Assembly (NCBI GenBank): GCA_014529385.2
Contig: CM043942.1
Span: 51,964,274-52,028,273, forward strand
Reading direction: 5' to 3'
Length of the DNA stretch: 64,000 bases
Source: Adiantum capillus-veneris
Lineage: Eukaryota > Streptophyta > Polypodiopsida > Polypodiales > Pteridaceae
Positions 45,505 to 59,079 of this stretch are shown one piece after another. Position 1 is the first letter of the stretch; every line of letters begins with the position of its first letter. The position numbers were made by a program, and so were the translations under genes. Under the pieces are notes generated by a model that was not told where the DNA came from, ran no database searches, and saw nothing but the letters and a program-made list of their open reading frames with translations.

Positions 45505-46895
45505 AAGAGAGCAAGTCACTTCAATCAAGCAACGATACGGAGCTTCAAAGACCATTACATTGCTTAGAATAGGAAGCCTCGCCAACAAATGCCAATAAGC
45601 AAATTGCTTATACCCAAATCTTGCACAACATAAATCTTTTCCATGCATTGACTGTGTATGCATAATAGGGCTACATTACAAGGCCTGCATAGGCACAACT
45701 TTTAATTGCCCAAGCACGACACATACCCTTTGCGATACCCTGTCGTAAAGGATGACTCCAAATAGGAAGGGGGAGGCATTCTGAATGCGGACCTAACATT
45801 ATGACTATTAGAGGGCAATGTTTTGTGAGATGCATTGAATTTTTGCGTTTTATTGTGATAATTTTTTGACAAAATTTAGAGTATATGCCCTCATAGTAGT
45901 GTTACACAGGAGTATGGGGACAAAATCCATATATGAGCCCCTAGGGACATGTGTATAGTGTACATAGCATTTAGATTTCTATTTGAATGATTTTTTTTCT
46001 GTGAAGTTTTTTTAAAGATTTTCTTTGTTGATTTTTTTTTATTTTTAAAAATCCATAATCCACATGAAGAAAAGACTGACGAGAGGCCTGAGCACTACAA
46101 AGAGAAGAAGGTACAAGGAAACGATGAAACTTCACGAAGTATGTCTCAGCAGCCACTACAACATCCGAAGAACTTGTCACAAAGCAGTGTCAACATGCAA
46201 CCGACAAGTCATACAAGTCAAAGTCGAGTAGCTACGCCACAAAATGAGTGAGGTGTTAGTCCCAAAGCTTCAAGTAATATTCTCTGTGGTCTAAGCGTCT
46301 TAGCTATTCTAGGTATTGCTCAAGCTGGAAGAGTTGAGCATATTTACATTGTTTTGCTCATGCTGGTATAGGTGAGCAAAAGAGTCGAAGCCTAAGTACT
46401 TAAGTATGGTGAAGTGAAGGAGAAGGTCCAAAAGACACTCACGTACTGAGCACAGTGAGATACGAGTGAAGAAACTTCTACATCGAAAACCCTTCTTGGA
46501 AAGGTGGAAGCTATTGATACATCTTTTGATGTCACATGTGCATCTTTTGATGCTACATTTATTCCTCAAAACACCCATCATATCCTTCTTTCACATTGCA
46601 TGCTTTTGTTGAAAATTTCTCATATGCATAGAGAGTGTCCCATAATTGGCACTTGCATCAGGCACTCTTTCCATGTTTCACCAAGCACTCACCTTTCATG
46701 AACATGTACTTCAGTTCAACTGCTCAACTCCAATATGAGCGTATACCAAAGGCATTTTTTTCCCACTGGGTTTTTTTCCCTTTGGTCATCCAGGTTTTAG
46801 ACCCTAATCTAAAGACACCTATCACCATCCTCTTGTACATATTCCTTCTAAATCAACAATAAGGAAATGCTACTCAAATCAATTGACAAATGAAT
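45505..46895 (+). other. Element D: 3' non-coding region
   Basis: No pol domain on either strand. Small ORFs (46,504 and 46,635 and their minus-strand shadows) show no family motif. Confidence 0.6.
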
Positions 46896-46997
46896 TGGAG
46901 CACCAATTTCAGATCATAGCATACTTCTCCTCAATGGCGAGTCGAAGAATGGCCTACAATGACAAAGCTGCAGACAACACTAACAACATGATTGCAC

Positions 46998-47261
46998 AAG
47001 AACAAAGAAGTTACCAATGAAGAAGAGCAGACACAAAAGTAATCAGAGGATCTCAAAAGATGAATGGTTACGATGATAGATGTCCACTCTAATGGATCAT
47101 AGTTCTTGTTGTGGTTTGACAAATATACAAGCAGTGCAACAGATGAAGCCAAAACAATTGCAAAGTGTTGACCGATGGGTCAACAAAACAACATAACTCA
47201 AGAACAAAGAAGTCCTCAATGACAAAGAGTAGACATAAGGGTAATCAGAGGATCTCAAAAG
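46998..47261 (+). repeat. Element D: internal duplication with a copy of the LTR tip
   Basis: A 62-bp segment (AAGAACAAAGAAG ... GATCTCAAAAG) occurs at 46,998-47,059 and 47,199-47,261. Just before the second copy, 47,166-47,201 repeats the first 36 bases of the element's LTR with two differences. The helicase fragment starts right after the second copy. Confidence 0.8.
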
Positions 47262-48820
<1,559 letters not shown>

Positions 48821-48834
48821 TTGAATGAAACTAG

Positions 48835-49220
48835 TGTTGAGATAAGCTTGTAACTTGTACTCATGGTGAGAACCTTAAGACAAGAATGCACCATTTATGT
48901 GTATAGTCACATTTTTCCTATGGAATCTGTAAGCCTCACACGTGCTACACAATTATAGTCACATGCTATTTGGTGTAGCCCACATGGTACTTGACCTTTT
49001 TTCCACATGTGGTGCATATCACTTTTCATCATTTACTGCCACCTTCTATTTTGAGCATATATAAGGCCACCATACTTAACTTGCAATTCTCTCTCTCATT
49101 CTAATCAATCAAGCAAGTTTATTTTACATTGCATATTCTCTCTAATACTTATTGCTAGTTGTTATGAATCTCTTATTATGATGAATGCCTCGCTGTTCTA
49201 TCCACCATAGATATTACACA
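48835..49220 (+). repeat. 5' LTR of element E
   Basis: It starts TGTTGAGATAAG and ends ATTACACA next to the PBS. GCATATATAAGG at about 49,055 is a likely TATA box. Confidence 0.85.
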
Positions 49221-49232
49221 TGGTATCAGAGC
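49221..49232 (+). promoter_or_regulatory. Primer-binding site (tRNA-iMet) of element E
   Basis: TGGTATCAGAGC directly after the LTR. Confidence 0.9.
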
Positions 49233-49289
49233 TAATGAATAATTAGAATTTTTTAATTGTATCCATTAGACCTCTATGCTAGATTTAGT

Positions 49290-49323
<34 letters not shown>

Positions 49324-50606
49324 AGCACTCAATTGATTCATATCTCTTTAGAAATGCAGCTAATTAATCTCAAGCCTAAGTATCTCTCTCTTTGGATTTT
49401 GGCAAGTCTATATGGCTACTCCCCTAGCCAATGTTTAGGGATAATAAGATTGAGCATTAAAATTTGTGTGATTTTTCTTCTTTATTAAAACTTTCTTGAT
49501 TATGTTTTGTTTCTTGCTCTTCTCGCTTTCTCCAAGCCGAGTTACCCCACTTGATTGTACTATTGAAATGCATTTGTGTGTATAGCGATTTTCCAAATGT
49601 TTCAAATGCGCAAATTTATTGTCTCATTTGGACCAAGCATTGAACAAGGAAATCTTATTAATTTTTTCATACATTTTTATGCTTGATTTCTTTACTTAAC
49701 CGTGCTCATAAATCTTTGCTTTGTGTGTGTATGCTTGTTTGTTTGTTCCCCTCTTTGTTTTATTTATTTGCTAACACTGCTCATAAACCTTTGTGTGTTG
49801 TGTGTGTGTGTGTGTGTGTGTGTTCCCCTGTTTTCTTTTTGAAAGTGTGTAGATGCATGGCTTAAAAGCCAAATGAACATTTTCTTTTGTAATGTTGTTT
49901 GAAATTCAACTACCCTTTTGCAATATACCAAGCTTGAAGGTTTTTTACTTTGAAATCAATCTCATTCAAAGCACCCCTTCCCATTGAAACCTTTTGGCAC
50001 CTTTTGGCTTTCAATTTAAAAGTCAAATTATCCAAGCCCATGCTCTTGTGCCATCAACAACTCCAACACATTAGCATCAAGAACCGTGAACAAAGTTTGC
50101 TACTTCCATGGCAAAGTCTCCATAAGCCTAAGCACAAAGCAATGTATGTCTTATCCAATCCAAAAATTACCCAAGTAGCCCCAAGCCAACAGATTTGCAT
50201 GAGCTTATTTCCACATTTTGTATAAACCTATTGCATCCATCTTTTCATATACACAAGCACTACATCCACCAAGGTGTGCCTTCACTACAACGAGAAGTAG
50301 ATATGCACCAACCCAGTTCAAAAAACCAAGTGCACCCACATATACATCAACATTAGAATCCTCCAAATTCCCAAAAATCAAGGAAGGTAATGCATAGAAG
50401 GAGGCTCATAGTTCCCTAAAGAAAGTGATGACTTGCATCTGTAAGTGTTTAAACACTTCCTCAAACCATATACTTTGTAGGTAAGACCTACACTATTTTT
50501 CTTGCATCAGATTTGATCTTTATGAGCCCTATATAGTTACTCCTTAATGTAACCTGTATTAGACTCTTTTATCAAAATCCATGCTATATCATGTAAGCTT
50601 CAGATT
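49233..50606 (+). other. Element E: internal region without coding signal
   Basis: (CT)n at about 49,291-49,322 and (GT)n at about 49,799-49,822. The longest ORF (49,950-50,225, 91 codons) has no family motif. Nothing resembles gag or pol. Confidence 0.7.
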
Positions 50607-50748
50607 ATGAGGGCATTTGTTGAGGTAATCCTATAGCTTGCACTCATGATGAGAACAAACCCTTAAGCCAAGCATGCACCATTTATGTGTATAGTCACAT
50701 TTTTCATAAGGACCCTATAAGCCTCACATGTGCCTATTTGGTATAGCC
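50607..50748 (+). repeat. Element E: polypurine tract and first part of 3' LTR
   Basis: ATGAGGGCATT (50,607-50,617) precedes TGTTGAGGTAATCC, which matches the 5' LTR start. The match stops at TAGCC (50,744-50,748), where element F begins. Confidence 0.85.
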
Positions 50749-51238
50749 TACTATAGTTGGTGGGTACACGAAGAACCTAAAAAACACACAAATATCATGC
50801 TACAAATGATAAAATCAATAGGTTCGCATACTTGGTGAGTCGCACATACGCACAATTGAGAAACAATACACGATCTGAGAGAGATAGAAAAGGAAAGAAA
50901 GAATGAGATCACATTAATGTGCACCTCCTATAGACGAATGCTACACAGGCACAGTGAGAGAGGAGAGGTCAAAAGAGAAAAGGGCACAAACACTGGGTGC
51001 AATCTCCCCCCATACAAGAGTGAGCAGTTTTCTCTTGCACATATTTACTTATAGATTTTTTGCATGCTCAAAATGATTACAAATTGTTCATCCGAACATA
51101 AAGTGACCATTGCTCATAAAAAGCACTTTAATAATGAAATATCCATAAAGTTGCTATCCTTTTGCATAGTGCATAGTTCACTTATGCTTTTATTGCATGA
51201 CAATTGTAATAAATAACTATTTATCGATTTCCATTACA
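50749..51238 (-). repeat. 3' LTR of element F
   Basis: 490 bp, matching 57,003-57,474 throughout (for example GAATGCTACACAGGCAC and GAGTGCTACACAGGCAC). The start is degraded (TACTATAG for TGTTGTAG). Confidence 0.85.
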
Positions 51239-51924
51239 TACCTTTCCGTTAGGAAGCGACCACCTTTAGTTGCTAAGTAAGGAATCTGCAAGCACCATAT
51301 TAGAGAGTTTGAGACTTTAGAGCCAATTTGAAAATCACCGATGTCTTAAAGATTTGGCCATATGGACAAATCTCAAACTTTTTTTAAAGGCCAACTCCTT
51401 CTATAAGATAGTACTTGAAAATCTCTTTTGAGCCATGATCTCAAAGCTTTGGCCATGTGTTCAAATCTTAAGCTCCTTTTGAAAGTGATTATTGGAAAAT
51501 TTCAAATTCACTAATATGGTGTTGGCCAGCAGCAAATCATACTTCAAAAATAATGGTTAAAATTATGTATAAAAAATATCATGGAACAAAATAAAAAGCC
51601 ATAAACTGAAACAAATGAATTTGCTTATGCCTACCGTCATCCACATGCTGTATATTATAATGTCCCATACCACGAGAATAGACAGTATATGTCATATGTC
51701 TGAATGTATGTAGATATCATTCGTCACAACCATTGTTACATAATCAAATTTCATTAATTCAATGTATACTATTGAAATCATATGATCATAAACCAAATTC
51801 AAAAATCCAACTCCAACTCCAACACCAAATCCAAATCCAAATCACGTTCATTATATACCTGGGTAACAAAATCATACTAGGGGCAGTGGTGGACAATCAC
51901 TGCAACATGATTTTGTAATCAATG

Positions 51925-52180
51925 TTCCCTAAATCAACGAATCAATACTAATCAAGCGTGCTACCTAAATCAGTGAATATGCACTTGTGCTACCTAAACC
52001 GACAAATTTGCACTAGTAATGTTTAAGCTAGAGAATCTATTGTTTGCTGGTATGCTGCCTAAATAAGCAAATCTGCACTCATGCTACCTAAATCGATGGA
52101 TCTACACGGATAATTGGTGTTGCCTAAATTGGACAATCTACACTAAGATGAACATTTACACACTGCCTAAATGCAAATAT
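51925..52180 (+). repeat. Degenerate array of a ~30-45-bp unit in element F
   Basis: About six copies of a phrase like GCTACCTAAATCGA...AATCTGCACT. The same unit occurs in inverted orientation at 57,850-58,120. Confidence 0.7.
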
Positions 52181-52739
52181 GTGTGCACACGACCAATGGA
52201 CTAAGCAAGGCATAAAAGACAAAACATTGACTACCTTTTTGTCATCAAATTGGAGTATATTTTATTTGACATCACCTTAGCTCATGTGAGTAGCTTTTAA
52301 AGTTGTGTGGTGGTATTCTCCATTGTTGTAAAAGTCCAAAACTACCTGAGTGTAGCTCCTTAGGTATATCTACAACAAAATCACTTAAAACAAGTAAACA
52401 AAGTGAGCATTTATCAAACGAGTAAAATAAATTGAGGGATTGTTGTATAAGAAGACGTTTTAAGAGGTGGTGCATAATGTTGTGCTAAGTGACTACGTAA
52501 AAGAAAAACCAAAAAAAGAAGAGAACTTACCTTGTTTTTGTTCAACCTAGTCACAAATTATCCCACTCATTAGTGAGAATGATCTTGTATGATGTATAGA
52601 CTTATAACGATCATTAAACTAGCACATGTAAGAGGTTTTTGAAGCCTGAGATTTGGTATAGTTTGTCGTGCTTAGCTCTTTTATAATATGCATTGTTTGA
52701 GTAGGAAAACAAGTTTTGACAATGATTCTAAGTTACTTC

Positions 52740-53420
52740 AACTCATGTGTTTAGATATACATGATGGCAATAAGAATCTTGATCACCATGCATCCTACAC
52801 TCCATATATCTACATGACGTACATAATTGTCTCCTATTATAACTTTTGGTGCCATCCAAAAAATAGACTCTTTGATGGATTTGCAAGCATCAGTTATTGT
52901 GTCCTCATGAAATGTTTTAGATACTCCAAAGCAGCCAATTTCACAAAAACATTAGAATCAACAAGCATGTTTCCAGCTTTGATATCTCTATGAAAACTTT
53001 TTTTCTTATGAAGATACTCAAGACCAAGAAGTAATTGTGTTTTGTAGACAGGAACAAGAGACTCACTAAATGTGCCAAATCTTTCTAGCATGCTTTGAAT
53101 AGATCCGCTAAAAAACATCGTCCAAAAATATATAAAGAACACTGCCTCTTCATCTTTGTCCATATCTATGTAACCAACAATATGTTTGTGTCTTATCTCT
53201 TTATATAACGAGATTTCTCTTTCTAGACAAGTCATGTAAAAAGCTTTCTCTTCATCATTAGTCATGTTTTGAAACTTCAAATGTTTCATTGGCATAAGCT
53301 CTCCAATGGATTGATTGATGCCACAAAACAACGGTCTCTAGATGCTGCAAGAGCTGCAAGTATCAAGGGGAGCCTTTGCATGTCTATCCCATCACCACAA
53401 ACATCAAAACCACACTTGAG
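52740..53420 (-). pseudogene. Captured MAPKKK-type protein kinase fragment
   Basis: In order on the minus strand: IGELMPMKHLKF (the Lys of subdomain II; family text GELMAVKQV), CLEREISLYKEIRHKHIVGYI (C-helix Glu and loop), FFSGSIQSMLERFGTFSES, QLLLGLEYLHKKKSFHRDIKAGNMLVD (53,000-53,090; HRD kept), then KLAALEY where the DFG should be, and, out of frame, FWMAPKVIIG and VDIWSVGCMVIK (subdomains VIII-IX). GSI...LE(K/R)FG...LLGLEYLH is the signature of MEKK/ANP-type kinases. The glycine loop is lost. The subdomains run on without introns, so the source was probably an mRNA. It is dead: no DFG, stops and frameshifts. Confidence 0.85.
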
Positions 53421-54060
53421 GACCTGATGCATGCTTTGAGCTTCTTGTGATGCAATGGCCTCTTCTCATAGTCTACCAATTGCCAATGGTGGCAACTGAG
53501 CAGAGCCACTTGACGTTCCTGATGCATTAGTGAGATATCTCATGTCATTGTGCGAGGCATCTGGATAGCCAAGTGATGAGCTGGATGTGGAAGAGTAAAA
53601 TGTTGAGAGGAGATTTTGATTGCCCCCTAGAGGAAATGAACATGCCATCAAAGCATTGTTGAGAGATCTTTCTAATGTTTTGGTCATTGCATCTAATGAC
53701 TAAGCATGATTCAGTGGAGACAAAGTCCACTCTAGTGTGTGGCCTTTGAGCTTCAAAAGAGACTTCTCTAATTGTCTCTTGTTAATTAAGTGTTGAGGCA
53801 CGGGCAGGAGATGTTGGCCTGCCATGCCATGCTAGAGGGGAGCCCAAACCTTTAGCCATTGAGCTTGGACTCTTTGCCGCATTTGAATCAGAGACATTTT
53901 TGTCCTTGTCTAATAAATGCTGCATGATCTTGAGTAAAAGACTTCACAATCAGCTCACATACATCATCTTCTCCTCTAAGAAAATCTAGGCAAAGGAAAT
54001 ACCTCAACTCTATTTGAGCTCATTTTTCACGGGCAAGTTCCTTCAATTTACAACCTCAAA
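53421..54060 (-). pseudogene. Probable upstream part of the captured kinase transcript
   Basis: 53,466-53,687 gives a Ser-rich segment (STFYSSTSSSSLGYPDAS, SGTSSGSAQLPPLA). After it comes EAIASQEAQSMHQVLKCGFDVCGDG leading without a break into the kinase text. N-terminal regulatory regions of plant MAPKKKs are often Ser-rich, so this may be the same transcript. There is no domain match. The part beyond 53,700 is weaker. Confidence 0.45.
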
Positions 54061-56985
54061 ACCTATCAATATAGATTTCAGATTTATCCTTCAATGTAAT
54101 CAAAACCACAAAATCAAACATTGTGTATATGTAACCTGGCTTTATTAGTTATTGTCAAAAGCCCTTTTATCAATAACTCAATTATTAAATTACCTAGCTT
54201 ATGAATTATTAGGCAACTTAGAAAACAATAGCCTCTTTTTTACCTTGAAACCATATAGTTTACACTTGCATCATGAGAAACCTTCAAGATGCATGAGTAT
54301 AGGATGTTTACAAATCATTTTCCCATCTTGTGCATACGGTGGAGGCAAGAGGCAAAAAGGGGATGGCTAAAAGAGGGGCATATGAGAGGTTGGTCAGTCA
54401 AGAGAATATATCCAAGTATAAGTGGGAGTTGAGCATTGGACATAGTTTAAAAATTTGACGTGATAGATAAGTGTGGTTAAGGAGGACGGGTTAATGTCCC
54501 ATTCATGATTTGACAACACTAATCCTAATTAATATAGAGAATGCTTAAGAACACAAAATGACAAAAATTGGTCAAGTTCTCAATGTAGCATCAAGTTACA
54601 TTTTCTGTGAGCATAGAAATGAGCTCAATATATAGGAGAAGAAGTGGTAGGTTGAGTGACATCATCAATGAGGTGTGAGAGATCATTCAAATTAACCAAA
54701 GAGGAGAGTACAAGTTGAAAACTCATGTACACCTTTTTGGGGCTGTTTTGGCCTATCTATTGGCTCCATTATGCAGTGGAAAGGTGCTAGAAAGGTCCAT
54801 GGGTCATGCATACATATGTGGGAATCATTTTGGATATGTAATCATGCATGTGGACTAAGGGAGAGTTTACTAGGGGCATAAGTTAGGTTTGCCCCATCAT
54901 GAAGCTTTAATGCATAAAACGCTAATCACGACTAGTGAGCAATGAGGTGGAAGGCCTCATGGTGTGTAAACCACACCCTACCATCCCATAAGGAATTAGA
55001 CACATTACATTGTAAACAATCTGATCTCTCATTTTCAATAGGATCTCAAGAAGGTGTCTCCTCATAAATGTTATACACCTAAAGAATTTTAGTTGGATCA
55101 ATATACTTGCTCATCATTAGATTGCGCTAATCATTTTCAACTATTGCAATAGGAATGGAAGAAAAAGATGAATTTTGAAAGAAGAGACCAACTTTACTTC
55201 AATGTTTTTCAACTCTTGGGTCTGTTCTATCTTGCTTGTATTGCTTTGCATTCTCGGGGAGAAAAATGCTACGCGTATAAAATCTTGTCATCATTTGGTT
55301 ATGCAATCAAAAAACATTAGAAGCAGATGCTATGTGCACATGCATGCAAAGTAGAATCAAGAAAATGGATAAGTAGGGCATTTAGGCATCTTTGCACATG
55401 TAAATTTATATTTGTGATAGCAGGACAAGCCACAAATTTCCTATTATATGGTAGTTTGCAATTGTTGCCCTTCCATCAAACAACTTGCACTTGTCTAAAA
55501 TCTCAAGCAACAGATGTAGCCCTCCTATGCGCATGTGTAAGGCCATCGCTTTCTTAAAATGATGATGATGGTCAAGAAGACCCGCATTTCCTCACACTGC
55601 AAGGGTCGTAGCTATCTATTGTTTTTTTCCCGTCTCTCTCCACCATGATCATCAGCACACCCACAACGTAGAGAAAAACCAGGTTATGTGTGTGCCAGTC
55701 CTACGGTGATATCATGTGGAAAATGGGGCGCAAAGCAGTGCGAGTGCTACTGGGTAGGCAACTGGAGTCAAAGGAGAGTTGGTAGAAAGGAAGAGAGAGC
55801 GAGAGATATATATAGAGGCAATTCTTTTTCTTTTGCATGAGTGCTTAGCGACCCTTTTTTATTAAACTGATAGTCATTGTCTTTGGGATAACGGCTGAGC
55901 AAAAGGTTGGCATGCCCTAATTTTAGCAGGCTACGAACTCACGAGCTCAAACCGCTCTTTGTTGTTGTCAATTTCTTGCCTACCACCACAACGTTTTTGT
56001 TTGCATGGGTGGAATGGGTGGTGGGCTACATGGGTATGTGCCTCCCATGCACATTGTCGGGCTATTGCCGCTATTGTGTTGACGACTATGGAGCTAACAA
56101 ACAACCACCGCCGAATAAGGCCCACCCTACTATCACCATCAAACAATAAAGATGTCCATTGTGGGGTGGTCAAAGAGTGCATTGGTTTGATGCTACTACA
56201 ACCTTGGTAATGGTTGCCCCTTACCTTACTAGAGCACGATAATACTGGCCCCTTAGTCTATTACTCCATCATGCCTACTCCGCTTCATATGTTGAGTTTG
56301 CCGAGTGATGGGTTTTATCAAGATGCTACACAGGTCCTTCAAATTTTGAGACTTTGTAGTCACTTGGGGTTGTTTCCCATATCCATTAGATCTTTAATGA
56401 AACTCATTCAAAAAAATTCTTGAGGTCTCTTAGGATTGTGTCTACAATGTTAAATTTTCTCCAATTCTTCTTCTATCCATCCTTCTTCTTACATCTCACC
56501 ATGCCTTCTTCTTCTACTTCTCTTGGAATTGGTCTCTTGGGAGCCAAGGTAAGGATTAACTAAGCCTCCGTTGATATGAAGAACTTCTTCTTGTACTATA
56601 CACATCCTCAATCTAATGACATATTCTTCTTAATCATATCTAGCCTCATGTCCATCTTACCACTGTTTTAACAAGCTATATCAATATCTATCGAGCGCTA
56701 ACTGAGGTATTAGCAATAATTAGATTTTACTCAATATATAAAATATCATAATTTTTATATCCTATTAGGATAACTTTCACCGATTACAAATTAATGAAGG
56801 ATTAAACATTGAGGCATCCAAAGATTTACAAGAAACAGGTAACATGAAAGAGGAATAAAACAAAAATATTTAAATTAACCAAAAAATAATTATGTAAGTG
56901 CACTCGGCTCTAGTGCATAATTGTATCCTTGTTCAAATGCCAATTTTCGGATCTCTTTGATCGATTGTTAACAAGATCATAGCCT
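54061..56985 (-). other. Element F: rest of interior, no recognised gene
   Basis: Many small ORFs on both strands, none with a family motif. Composition becomes less AT-rich at about 55,600-56,250, which might be another captured piece, but I cannot identify it. Confidence 0.4.
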
Positions 56986-57002
56986 TGTTGCTTTGATACC
57001 AC

Positions 57003-57474
57003 TGTTGTAGTCAAGTGCACAGAGGGCCTGCAAAATACACAAATAGCATGTTGCAGACAATTGAATCAACATATCTGCATACTTGGCAAAATGCACATAT
57101 GTACAAATAGTACACGATTTGAGAGAGAGAGAGAGAAGTAGGAGAGCACATGCAGGCACATCTCCGATAGCGGAGTGCTACACAGGCACGTTGAGAGAGG
57201 AGATGTGAGAAGAGAAAAGAAGGACACAGACATTGGGTGCAATCCCCCCCCCCGGTGCAAGAGTGAGCATTTTCCTCTTGCACATATTTACTTACAAATT
57301 TCTTGAATGCTTAAAATGATTACAAATTGTCTGCCCACACATAAAGTGACCATAGCTCATAAAGAGCACTTTAATAATGAAATATCCATAAACTTGCTAT
57401 CCTTTTGCATAGTCCATAATTCACTTATTCTTTTGCCACCTGCAATAAATAATTATCTATAAATTTTCATTACA
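57003..57474 (-). repeat. 5' LTR of element F
   Basis: 472 bp, TGTTGTAGTCAAG to TCATTACA, with a (GA)n run at 57,120-57,134 and a poly-C of nine at about 57,246. It is next to the minus-strand PBS. Confidence 0.85.
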
Positions 57475-57479
57475 TAGCC

Positions 57480-57712
57480 CACATGCTACTTGACATTTTT
57501 CCACATATGGTGTATATCACTTTTCATCATTTATTGCCACCTTTCATTATAAGGCCACCATGCTTAACTTGTAATTCACTCTCATTTTGATCAATCAAGC
57601 AAGTTTATTTCCTTTTACATTTATATTTTCTCTAAATACTTATTGCTAATTGCTATGATGAATCTTTTTATTATGATGAATGCCTCGTTGGTCTATCCAC
57701 CGTAAGCATTTT
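57480..57712 (+). repeat. Element E: rest of split 3' LTR
   Basis: It continues the LTR after the duplicated TAGCC (CACATGCTACTTGACATTTTTCC) up to CTATCCACCGTAAGCATT. The exact end is uncertain by several bases. Confidence 0.8.
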
Positions 57713-57849
57713 AATTACTTCTAAATTAAACCATATCACATAAGGTGATTTGGAATAATCGATAACAATCTCGTAAGTATTTCATTACCCAACATACTCA
57801 AATTTTGTGTCAAACAAGTGATAAATGTATTATATCTTATGATTTGCCT

Positions 57850-58120
57850 TGGTCAAGTACACAAATTTGCTAATTTAGGCAGTGTACAAGCGTCAACATG
57901 GTGTCAATTCACCAATTTAAGCAACACCAAATTATTTAGTGCAAATCTACTAGTTTAGGTAATGCTAGTGCAGATTGCCAATTAGATAGTACAACCATAA
58001 ATATAGATCCACCGATTTAGATAGCATTAGTGTAGATTCATCATTTTACACAGTACGCCATAAATGTAGGTTCAGTAGTTTAAGTAATGTAAATGTAGAT
58101 CTATCAGTTTTGGCACCTCA
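57850..58120 (-). repeat. Inverted copy of the degenerate unit array
   Basis: The reverse complement of AGTGCAAATCTACTAGTTTAGG and similar phrases repeats here about six times. The same unit is found in direct orientation at 51,925-52,180. Confidence 0.7.
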
Positions 58121-58650
58121 AAATAATCACCTTCCAGAATTTGCTACTCTGATGCACCTAAATTTGCAAAGCTGATCTATCAAGTAACATAGACATGAAA
58201 TAGTTTTACAGTCAATCAGTAAATTTGCTATCTATAAGCATTGCCAAACTCAATTATGCTAAATTTGGAATTTAGAAAGTAGACCATGACATTTGCAGCA
58301 AGGATTATGGAACCAAGCTAAATCGATCTTTTACTTAGTCAAATTTTAGCTACAAGATAATTTTGAAAATTTTATAGCTTCGTCCTATTCTCCTCCACGA
58401 CATTGCAATGATACAAGACCTTCACTCCAACTGCAATACCACTTGAAGAGTGCGCAATGTGTGTGGAGTGCAAGGGAGAAGAAGATCAGACATGAGCACA
58501 ATGTGGTTGGAGCTCTCGGTGAGGATTTGGAATTACTTTATAACTCCTTATTGTTCTATATGATTAAAAGAATAGATAAGGTTAGTATGGTCAATGTGAT
58601 GGGTGTCCGGCTAGATGGCCTGAACCTTAACACTTGCAAATGTTAATTAA
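58121..58650. other. Spacer without recognised gene
   Basis: The ORF 58,443-58,646 has no motif. A heavily decayed integrase core may begin near 58,600. Confidence 0.4.
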
Positions 58651-59030
58651 GTGCTAGAGGATATGCTAAGAACCTACATTAGCGTGAAACAATTCAATTG
58701 GGAAGATTACCTCTCTAGTTTGGAGTTTGTTAATATGATGCAAATCATATTACGATTAAGTTTAATCCCTTCATGCTTATGAACGATTTTCAACCTCTAT
58801 CACCAATTATGGTGGGGTTGGTTAATGATGAGGCATTTCAACAAGTCAAGGACTTTGTCCATAATCATATGGATATATTGAATATTTCTCGTCGATAAGA
58901 TAGATACAAGAACTCTGCTAATGTGACATGTCAACAAGTCACTTTCACAAAAAGTTCAAAAGAGGTATTCTTGCGTGTTCTAAAAACTTTAGAAAGTCTA
59001 ATGTTGATTATTTTTTTAGTTACCTCTTGT
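58651..59030 (+). pseudogene. Ty3 integrase fragment
   Basis: VLEDMLRTYISVKQFNWEDY starts the match at 58,651. Then, one frame over, come FNPFMLMNDFQPLSPIMVGL and VKDFVHNHMDIL. This is the segment just after the catalytic Glu of a Ty3 integrase (SPFxLxYGxxPxxP). It is broken by a frameshift and stops. No LTR can be tied to it. Confidence 0.75.
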
Positions 59031-59079
59031 GGGACGTGCGTCTAACCTCACTCCTATCTTATTGCAGATTTAGCGAGAA

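Larger units (their letters stand above)
50749..57474 (-). mobile_element. Element F: non-autonomous LTR element with captured MAPKKK pseudogene
   Basis: 6.7 kb, LTRs at 50,749-51,238 and 57,003-57,474, TAGCC duplication (50,744-50,748 and 57,475-57,479), minus-strand PBS (TGGTATCAAAGC, about 56,991-57,002) and a purine tract after the left LTR (ACGGAAAGGTA). The interior has no gag, PR, RT, RNase H or integrase signal. It holds an intronless kinase fragment on the minus strand, the sense strand of the element. The LTRs differ by many bases and indels, so this insertion is old. Confidence 0.85.
48835..57712 (+). mobile_element. Element E: small copia-type LTR element without pol, split by element F
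   Basis: 5' LTR 48,835-49,220, tRNA-Met PBS, 1.4-kb internal region with no gag or pol motif, polypurine tract, 3' LTR start at 50,618. That LTR is interrupted at 50,748 by element F and resumes at 57,475/57,480 up to about 57,712. It is thus a short non-autonomous element (about 2.1 kb before the nested insertion). Its target duplication is not clear (ACTAG on the left is not found on the right). It sits only 14 bp from element D. Confidence 0.85.

Noticed and set aside
52894-53331. Functional kinase gene
   Set aside because: The DFG motif is lost, the glycine loop is missing and the frame breaks before subdomain VIII.
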